Assembly (NCBI GenBank): GCA_040752275.1
Contig: JBFMFH010000012.1
Location: 1-24,589 of the forward strand
Direction: 5' to 3'
Length of the DNA stretch: 24,589 bases
DNA from: JBFMFH01 sp040752275
GTDB lineage: Bacteria; Acidobacteriota; Vicinamibacteria; Vicinamibacterales; JAKQTR01
The position numbers and the translations under genes were made by a program. Below the pieces are notes generated by a model that did no database searches, had not been told where the DNA came from, and saw nothing but the letters and a program-made list of their open reading frames with translations. Each line of letters starts with the position of its first letter. Within the stretch, counting starts at the first letter, position 1. This document shows positions 15,972 to 21,200 of this stretch, piece by piece.

Positions 15972-17269
15972 CGCCGAGTCGCCAGGCGGCCGCCGTCCCG
16001 GAGGCGCGGAAGGACTCGAGCCAGGTCCGGCAGAAGGAGATGATCGCCCGGCACTTCGACCGACTCGCCGAGGCTCCCGTCCGCGGCGACAGGTGTGCGT
16101 ACACCTTCGTGCCCGGCAATCTGACGGAGCTCCTGCTCGCCTTCGACGTGCTGCCCGTACTGCCCGAGATCAACGCGCTCCAGTCGGCGATGCGTGGCAG
16201 GACGGCCGACTACATCTCGCTTGCCGAGAAGCTCGGACACTCCGAGGATGTGTGCACCTACGTGAAGAGCGACATCGGCATGCTCAAGTCGGGCAACATC
16301 GGTCCGACCGGCCAGCGTTTGCCGAACCCTGACCTGCTGCTCCTCTCCTACACGGGCTGCTTCACGTTCATGAAGTGGTTCGAACTGCTGCGCGAGGAGT
16401 ACTCGTGTCCCACCGTCATGCTGCACGTGCCCTACCAGGCCGACGGCCGGATCACCGATGCGATGCGGCAGTATGTCGTCGATCAGCTCCGGCGGACGGT
16501 CATTCCCGCGCTCGAACAGGTGACGGGCCGCGCCTACGACGAAGACCGCCTGAAGGAGTGCCTGGCACTGTCGGTCCGCGCGGAGGACGATCTGGTCTGG
16601 GTCCTGCATTCGGCGAAGCACCGGCCGTCGCCCATCGACTCCTACTTCGGGGCGGTCTACTACGTCGGACCGATCTTCAGCGCCTTCCGTGGAACGGAGG
16701 AAGCGGTCGGCTACTACCGCGAGCTGCGCGCCGAGATTGCCGAGCGTATCCGGAGGCGCCAGGGACCAATCACGCCCGAGGGCGACATGCGCCACGAGCG
16801 CTTCCGCATCGTTGTCGAAGGTCCACCCAACTGGACCAGCTTCAGGCAGTTCTGGAAGATGTTCGTCGACGAGGGTGCGGTGGCCGTGGCCTCGACCTAC
16901 GCGAAGGTCGGCGGAATGTACGACACCGGGTTCCGTCACGACCCGGCGAGGCCGCTCGAGAGCCTCGCCGAGTACTGTCTGGGGTGCTACACGAACTTGA
17001 GCCTGCCGTCGCGCATCGATCTGCTCACGAGATACATCCGCGAGTACGACGCCGACGGCTTCCTCATCAATTCCGTGAAGAGCTGCAACTCCTTCAGTGC
17101 CGGGCAGCTGCACATGCTGCGCGAGGTCGAGGCGAAGGCCGGTCGCCCGGGAGGCTTCATCGAGAGCGACCTGGTCGACCCCCGCTACTTCTCGGCCGCC
17201 AACATCAAGAACCGTCTCGAGTCCTACTTTCAGATGCTCGAGCAGAAACGCGCCGGAGACGTTGAGTGA
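15968..17269 (+). CDS. bcrB: Benzoyl-CoA reductase (class I), subunit B
   Basis: Second subunit of the substrate-reducing module, 433 aa, close to the usual BcrB length. It is a paralogue of BcrC in the HgdB/FldB-type dehydratase family. Blocks include FVPGNLTELLLAFDVLPVLPE (quoted in part as NLTELLLAFDVLP, about 51-63), VCTYVKSDIGMLKSGNIGP with Cys96, SYTGCFTFMKW with Cys131, and the C-terminal YCLGCYTN (Cys337, Cys340) and NSVKSCNSFSAGQ (Cys373). These cysteines are candidates for [4Fe-4S] ligation. It starts with ATG overlapping the bcrC stop and ends in a GTGA overlap with bcrA, consistent with equal synthesis of subunits. It acts in the cytoplasm with BcrC, driven by electrons from BcrAD. 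Confidence 0.92.
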   Translation: MTPSRQAAAVPEARKDSSQVRQKEMIARHFDRLAEAPVRGDRCAYTFVPGNLTELLLAFDVLPVLPEINALQSAMRGRTADYISLAEKLGHSEDVCTYVKSDIGMLKSGNIGPTGQRLPNPDLLLLSYTGCFTFMKWFELLREEYSCPTVMLHVPYQADGRITDAMRQYVVDQLRRTVIPALEQVTGRAYDEDRLKECLALSVRAEDDLVWVLHSAKHRPSPIDSYFGAVYYVGPIFSAFRGTEEAVGYYRELRAEIAERIRRRQGPITPEGDMRHERFRIVVEGPPNWTSFRQFWKMFVDEGAVAVASTYAKVGGMYDTGFRHDPARPLESLAEYCLGCYTNLSLPSRIDLLTRYIREYDADGFLINSVKSCNSFSAGQLHMLREVEAKAGRPGGFIESDLVDPRYFSAANIKNRLESYFQMLEQKRAGDVE

Positions 17270-18582
17270 GGTACACCGTCGGGATCGACCTCGGGTCGAC
17301 CACGACGAAGGCGGTCGTGCTGGGCGAAGATGCCGGCATTCTCGGCCGGGGCATCACCAACTCGCGCAGCAACTACGACGTGGCCTGCGCCGTGGCCTTG
17401 AGCGAGGCGCTGGCCAACGCACGCTTCTCACGCATCGACGGCGAACTCGAGCGAGCGGGCCTGGACGCGGCAACGCGGTCACACCTGCTCACCGAGCTGG
17501 AGCGGCGGTTCCGGGCCGCCCAGTACCGGTCGCAGTTGCGCGTCCTGGACCGTCAACTGCGCCAGTTCGTCGGGATCCTCCTGACCGCGCCGCCCGCCGC
17601 GAAGGCTGCCGTCACGCGCATGGTCGAGCGGATGGCAGCAGAGGTGGACGGCCTCTTCACCCGACGCGCGCGCCGGAAGAGCGACTTCTTCCGAGACCTT
17701 GCCGGAAGCCGCTATATGACTCTGGCGGCGGAGGAGGCGAAGGCGACCGGGGTCGGCTTCGATGTCCTCGCGGGCCTCTTCGACAAGGCGATCCTCGACG
17801 TCGAGAACTCCTCGGAAGCCGCGGGGTGCTTCGTGGACCATGCAATGGCGGCCGTAGCGGCGATGCCGGACGCGCACCCGGCGCTCGAGCCCGCTGTCGA
17901 CCGGATCGCGTGCCTCGACTTGGAGCAGATCGGAAGTGTCGGCACCGGGTACGGCCGCCAGCGGCTGCCGTTTCCCGAGGGGCAGATCCGCTCGGAGATT
18001 CTCTGTCATGGGCTTGGCGCCCATGCCCTGTTCCCGCGGACCCGGACGGTGCTCGACATCGGCGGCCAGGACACCAAGGCTATCCAGGTCGACGGGCAGG
18101 GCATCGTGACGTCGTTCCAGATGAACGATCGGTGCGCCGCAGGGTGCGGCCGCTACCTCGGCTACATCGCAGACGAGATGAACCTCGGCCTTCACGAACT
18201 GGGCCCGATCGCCGGGCAGTCGACATCGCCCGCGCGGATCAATTCGACGTGCACCGTCTTTGCCGGCGCCGAATTGCGGGAGCGGCTCTCGCTGGGGGAG
18301 AAACGGGAAGACATCCTCGCCGGGCTGCATCGGGCGATCATCCTCCGCGCGATGTCACTGCTGGCCCGCTCGGGAGGCGTGCAGAACGAGTTCACGTTCA
18401 CCGGCGGCGTGGCGAAGAACCCGGCGGCCGTGTCCGCACTGCGCACGCTGCTCGCCGAGAACTACGGCACGCTGACGGTGAACACCTCGGAGGACTCCAT
18501 CTACACCGGCGCCCTGGGCGCCGCGCTATTCGCGCTGAGGGAGGCTGGGAGGGGGAGTCAGAAGTCAGGAGTCAGGAGATAG
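17266..18582 (+). CDS. bcrA: Benzoyl-CoA reductase (class I), subunit A (ATPase/electron activation)
   Basis: ASKHA-fold ATPase that, with BcrD, couples ATP hydrolysis to lowering the potential of electrons from reduced ferredoxin; 438 aa. Phosphate-binding motifs are GIDLGSTTTKAVV (6-18) and DIGGQDTKAIQ (264-274), with adenosine-site TGGVAKN (379-385). The cysteines in NDRCAAGCGRY (Cys290) and INSTCTVFAGAEL (Cys329) are the expected ligands of the [4Fe-4S] cluster bridging BcrA and BcrD. Residues about 50-200 form the large insertion that distinguishes BcrA from BcrD. The start is GTG in GTGA overlapping bcrB. The last residues (GSQKSGVRR) and the TAG stop are encoded by a heptamer array, so the native C-terminus may have ended near ALFALREA. 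Confidence 0.93.
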   Translation: MRYTVGIDLGSTTTKAVVLGEDAGILGRGITNSRSNYDVACAVALSEALANARFSRIDGELERAGLDAATRSHLLTELERRFRAAQYRSQLRVLDRQLRQFVGILLTAPPAAKAAVTRMVERMAAEVDGLFTRRARRKSDFFRDLAGSRYMTLAAEEAKATGVGFDVLAGLFDKAILDVENSSEAAGCFVDHAMAAVAAMPDAHPALEPAVDRIACLDLEQIGSVGTGYGRQRLPFPEGQIRSEILCHGLGAHALFPRTRTVLDIGGQDTKAIQVDGQGIVTSFQMNDRCAAGCGRYLGYIADEMNLGLHELGPIAGQSTSPARINSTCTVFAGAELRERLSLGEKREDILAGLHRAIILRAMSLLARSGGVQNEFTFTGGVAKNPAAVSALRTLLAENYGTLTVNTSEDSIYTGALGAALFALREAGRGSQKSGVRR

Positions 18583-18590
18583 AAGACAGG
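18556..18590. repeat. Heptanucleotide tandem array E (unit AGTCAGG, five copies) at the bcrA/bcrD joint
   Basis: Units are AGTCAGA, AGTCAGG, AGTCAGG, AGATAGA, AGACAGG. It covers the final codons and TAG stop of bcrA (18580-18582) and most of the 19-bp spacer to bcrD. Its last AGG sits 11 bases before the bcrD ATG and may act as a weak Shine-Dalgarno. The same unit (rotated) recurs in array F at 23305. Confidence 0.85.
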
Positions 18591-18601
18591 AACAACAACG
18601 C

Positions 18602-19447
18602 ATGATCACTGCTGGCATCGACATCGGGTCGGCGATTGTCAAAGTCGTGCTGGCCGAGACCCTCGACGATGGGGAGGAGCGAGTGCTGGCCCACCGCACT
18701 GAACGCCTCCGCCGGCGAGATCCGCTCGCCCTCGCGAGCGAGGCATTCGACGCGCTCTTGGCCGAATGCGCGATCGGCCGCTGCGATCTCGGGTATGTGG
18801 CGACTACCGGAGAAGGCGATACGGTGCCGTTCCGAACGGGCCATTTCTATGGGATGACCACCCACGCCCGCGGCGGACTGTTCCTGGATCCCGAATCCCG
18901 GGCGGTCATCGACATCGGGGCCTTGCACACCCGGGCGGTGCGGATGGACGATCACGCAAAGGTCCTCGGGTACCGGATGACGAGCCAATGCGCCTCGGGA
19001 TCGGGTCAGTTCCTCGAGAACATCTCGCGGTATCTCGGCGTGACACTGGGCGAGATCGGCAGCCTGTCCAGGCAGAGCGACAAGCCCGAGACCTGCTCGT
19101 CGATCTGTGCGGTGCTTGCCGAGACGGACGTCATCAACATGGTGTCGCGCGGCGTGAGCGTTCCCAACATCCTGAAAGGCATTCACCAGTCCATGGCCGG
19201 CCGCTACATGCGGCTGCTCGTGTCAGCCGGCGTGCGGGACGTCGTGCTCGTGACCGGAGGGCTGGCGGCCGATGAAGGCCTGCTGGCCGCCATGAGGGAA
19301 GCCGCGTCCTCACAGCGCGTGCCGATCGACATTCGCACGCACCCGATGTCCATTCTGGCGGGCGCCATCGGAGCTGCGTTGTGGGGCGCATTCCGGGCCA
19401 AGAAGCTCGCCCAACGAGGCGCGGGGATTCCCGCGAGCGCCGCATGA
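18602..19447 (+). CDS. bcrD: Benzoyl-CoA reductase (class I), subunit D (ATPase/electron activation)
   Basis: Smaller ASKHA ATPase subunit, 281 aa, the usual BcrD length. It pairs with BcrA around one [4Fe-4S] cluster. Motifs are GIDIGSAIVKVVL (5-17), DIGALHTRAVRM (104-115, with Ala-Leu-His where BcrA has Gly-Gln-Asp), SQCASGSGQFLENISRYLG (Cys130) and TCSSICAVLAETDVINMVSRG (Cys165, Cys169), then VTGGLAADEGLL. The cysteine positions match those of hydroxyacyl-CoA dehydratase activators. Unlike its neighbours, it does not overlap the gene before it: a heptamer array stands between. It overlaps the SDR gene by ATGA. Assignment is secure from the family and its place after bcrCBA. Confidence 0.92.
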   Translation: MITAGIDIGSAIVKVVLAETLDDGEERVLAHRTERLRRRDPLALASEAFDALLAECAIGRCDLGYVATTGEGDTVPFRTGHFYGMTTHARGGLFLDPESRAVIDIGALHTRAVRMDDHAKVLGYRMTSQCASGSGQFLENISRYLGVTLGEIGSLSRQSDKPETCSSICAVLAETDVINMVSRGVSVPNILKGIHQSMAGRYMRLLVSAGVRDVVLVTGGLAADEGLLAAMREAASSQRVPIDIRTHPMSILAGAIGAALWGAFRAKKLAQRGAGIPASAA

Positions 19448-20181
19448 GCCAACAGAGTCCACTTGCCCACCGTCTGAACGGACGCTCAGCCATCGTCGCG
19501 GGTGGGGGCGGCGGCATCGGGGCGGCCATCGTCTCACAATTGCTCGCTGGCGGCTGTCGGGTTGCTTCCCTGGACCTGCCGGACCATCCGGGGCCTGGCG
19601 GATCGATCTCGCTCGCCTGCGACCTCTCGGTGCGGGCAAGCGTCGATGCGGCCGTCTCCGAGGCGTCGGCGGTACTGGGCGGTTTCGACATCGTCGTGCA
19701 CGGCGCCGGGATCGCGCGCGATGCGCTCATCGCCAGGATGGGCGACGACGAATGGGGCGCCGTGTTGGCGACGAACCTGAACTCGGCGTTCTACCTGCTC
19801 AGGGCATGCATCCCAGTCCTACGGGAGCGAGGCGGCGGGAGCGTGGTGCTGGTCTCGTCCATCAATGGCGAGCGGGCCAAAGCCGGCCAGGCCAACTACG
19901 CGGCGAGCAAGGCCGGCATGAATGCCCTCGCGCGGACGGCCGCCCGCGAGCTCGGCCGCTTCGGCATCCGCGTGAACGCCGTGGCACCAGGATGGATCGA
20001 GACCCCCCTGACTGCGGCGCTCCGCAGCGAGCTGCGCGAGAAGGCACTCGGAGAAACAGCGCTCGGACGGCTCGGACAGCCGGATGACGTCGCGTCCGTC
20101 GTGGTGTTTCTGACATCCGAGCTGAGCCGGCACGTGACCGGTCAGGTGTGGCGCGTGGACGGCGGCCAGCTGATTGGGTAG
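19444..20181 (+). CDS. Short-chain dehydrogenase/reductase, possible 3-hydroxyacyl-CoA dehydrogenase
   Basis: NAD(P)-dependent classical SDR of 245 aa, FabG-like in size and layout. The cofactor loop reads AGGGGGIG (19-26) in place of the usual TGxxxGIG. Other motifs are HGAG (86-89), catalytic Asn111, Ser139 in VLVSSINGE, Tyr152 and Lys156 in NYAASKAG, then NAVAPGWIETPL and the C-terminal VDGG. All four catalytic positions are present. It starts with ATG overlapping the bcrD stop, so it belongs to the operon. The next pathway intermediate is 3-hydroxypimelyl-CoA, so a plausible role is its oxidation to 3-oxopimelyl-CoA. That is inferred from context; a fatty-acid FabG or other alcohol dehydrogenase remains possible. 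Confidence 0.85.
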   Translation: MSQQSPLAHRLNGRSAIVAGGGGGIGAAIVSQLLAGGCRVASLDLPDHPGPGGSISLACDLSVRASVDAAVSEASAVLGGFDIVVHGAGIARDALIARMGDDEWGAVLATNLNSAFYLLRACIPVLRERGGGSVVLVSSINGERAKAGQANYAASKAGMNALARTAARELGRFGIRVNAVAPGWIETPLTAALRSELREKALGETALGRLGQPDDVASVVVFLTSELSRHVTGQVWRVDGGQLIG

Positions 20182-20210
20182 GGAGTCGGGAAGAGTCGTT
20201 GGAGGCGGAC

Positions 20211-20678
20211 ATGGAGGACGACGTTCAGCCGCGCGACAGTGTGCTCGTGCGAAACCTCAGGGCCGACGACGGAGATGCCATCATCGGCATCGACGCCCGG
20301 ATCGTGGGCCGCCGGCGAGAGGAATTCTTCCGGCTCAAGCTGGACCACGCGTTCTCGGACACGGGCATCGCCGTGTCGCTGGCAGCGGAGATCGACGGAG
20401 CCGTCGCCGGCTTCCTCCTCGCGCGGGTCTACTACGGCGAGTTCGGGGTGTTGGAGAAGGTGGCGGTGCTTGACGTCATCGGCGTGCATCCCGACTTCCG
20501 CGGCCGCAGCGTCGGCCCGGCGCTGCTCGACCAGCTCAAGGTCAACCTCAGGGGCCTCGGGATCCGCACGCTCCAGACGGAAGTGGGCTGGGACAACGCG
20601 GACCTCGTCGCGTTCTTCAATCGCGAGGGCTTCGTGCTGGCACCCCGGCTGTGTCTCGATCTGCCCCTCGAGGGCTGA
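20211..20678 (+). CDS. GNAT-family N-acetyltransferase (GNAT2), next to the Rrf2 regulator
   Basis: 155 aa from ATG 20211, chosen because GGAGG lies 5 bases upstream; the frame is open back to 20148 but that overlaps the SDR gene. The GNAT fold is seen in VLVRNLRADDGDAIIGIDA (11-29), GFLLARVYYGEFG (67-79), DVIGVHPDFRGRSVGPALL (88-106) and LVAFFNREGF (132-141). The acetyl-CoA loop is RGRSVGPA, with Ser where the family usually has Gly. It is a paralogue of GNAT1 at 13463-14029. It lies 50 bases upstream of the rrf2 gene. In Rhodopseudomonas palustris the GNAT BadL is reported to make acetamidobenzoates that relieve repression by the Rrf2 protein BadM. A similar role here is an inference. Confidence 0.85.
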   Translation: MEDDVQPRDSVLVRNLRADDGDAIIGIDARIVGRRREEFFRLKLDHAFSDTGIAVSLAAEIDGAVAGFLLARVYYGEFGVLEKVAVLDVIGVHPDFRGRSVGPALLDQLKVNLRGLGIRTLQTEVGWDNADLVAFFNREGFVLAPRLCLDLPLEG

Positions 20679-20728
20679 GATGGGGCTATGATCCCGAACG
20701 CAGGGTCGCGGCCGGAGGCTTCTGACCC

Positions 20729-21127
20729 GTGAATCTGACCAAGTCATCACGCTACGCGCTCTATGCGGCGCTGGAGATGGCGATGGCCGGAGACGAGCCG
20801 GTGACCGCCGCCGGTGTGGCCGCCAAGCACCACATCTCGCCCACGGTCCTGGCCAAGATCCTCCAGCAGCTCGTTCGCGCGGGCATTGCCATCGGTGCCC
20901 GGGGCATGGGGGGCGGCTACCGTCTGGCGAGGCAGGGCTCGTCGATCTCCGTCCTGGATGTCGTCTCGGTGTTCGAGTCCCCCCGCAGCCACACCGGACA
21001 TGTCTCCCGGGAGGATCGCGACAAGAGCGATCTCGGGCTGCTCCGGCTGTTCGACGAAGTCGACGAGCAGGTGCGCTGTACATTCGCGTCGGTATCGCTG
21101 GACACACTTGCGGGAAAGGGGAGGTAG
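20729..21127 (+). CDS. Rrf2-family transcriptional regulator, BadM-like by context
   Basis: Winged-helix repressor/regulator of 132 aa. It starts at GTG 20729, with GGAGG (20714-20718) 10 bases upstream and the family opening NLTKSSRYALYAALEMA. The helix-turn-helix runs about 26-50 (TAAGVAAKHHISPTVLAKIL) and the wing is GARGMGGGYRLAR (56-68), a strong Rrf2 signature. The C-terminal half lacks the three-cysteine cluster of IscR-type members; only one cysteine (Cys117) is present, so it probably does not carry an Fe-S cluster through that motif and may sense a small molecule. Last gene of the benzoyl-CoA operon. By analogy with BadM it may repress this operon through sites upstream of had. No binding has been shown. 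Confidence 0.88.
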   Translation: MNLTKSSRYALYAALEMAMAGDEPVTAAGVAAKHHISPTVLAKILQQLVRAGIAIGARGMGGGYRLARQGSSISVLDVVSVFESPRSHTGHVSREDRDKSDLGLLRLFDEVDEQVRCTFASVSLDTLAGKGR

Positions 21128-21164
21128 GGACCGCGGTGGCCGATGGCTGACAGCGGCATTGATC

Positions 21165-21185
21165 TCAGGGCTTTCAGCCCCGGGC
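21165..21185. repeat. REP-like palindromic repeat, single copy
   Basis: In the 73-bp gap between rrf2 and the peptidase gene. The reverse complement reads GCCCGGGGCTGAAAGCCC, the same pattern as the units at 4751-4769 and 9594-9610. It overlaps the leader just upstream of the peptidase Shine-Dalgarno. Confidence 0.45.
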
Positions 21186-21200
21186 GGAGGTGGAATCTCG

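Noticed and set aside
20181..20194. GGGAGTC-GGGAAGA after the SDR stop as another heptamer array
   Set aside because: Only two diverged units, too short to distinguish from chance.
20688..20693. TATGAT as the -10 of a separate rrf2 promoter
   Set aside because: No acceptable -35 about 17 bases upstream; a weak internal promoter cannot be excluded but is not supported.
20814..21200. Upstream extension of the peptidase reading frame
   Set aside because: It overlaps rrf2 in another frame, while ATG 21201 has GGAGG and begins a clear signal peptide.
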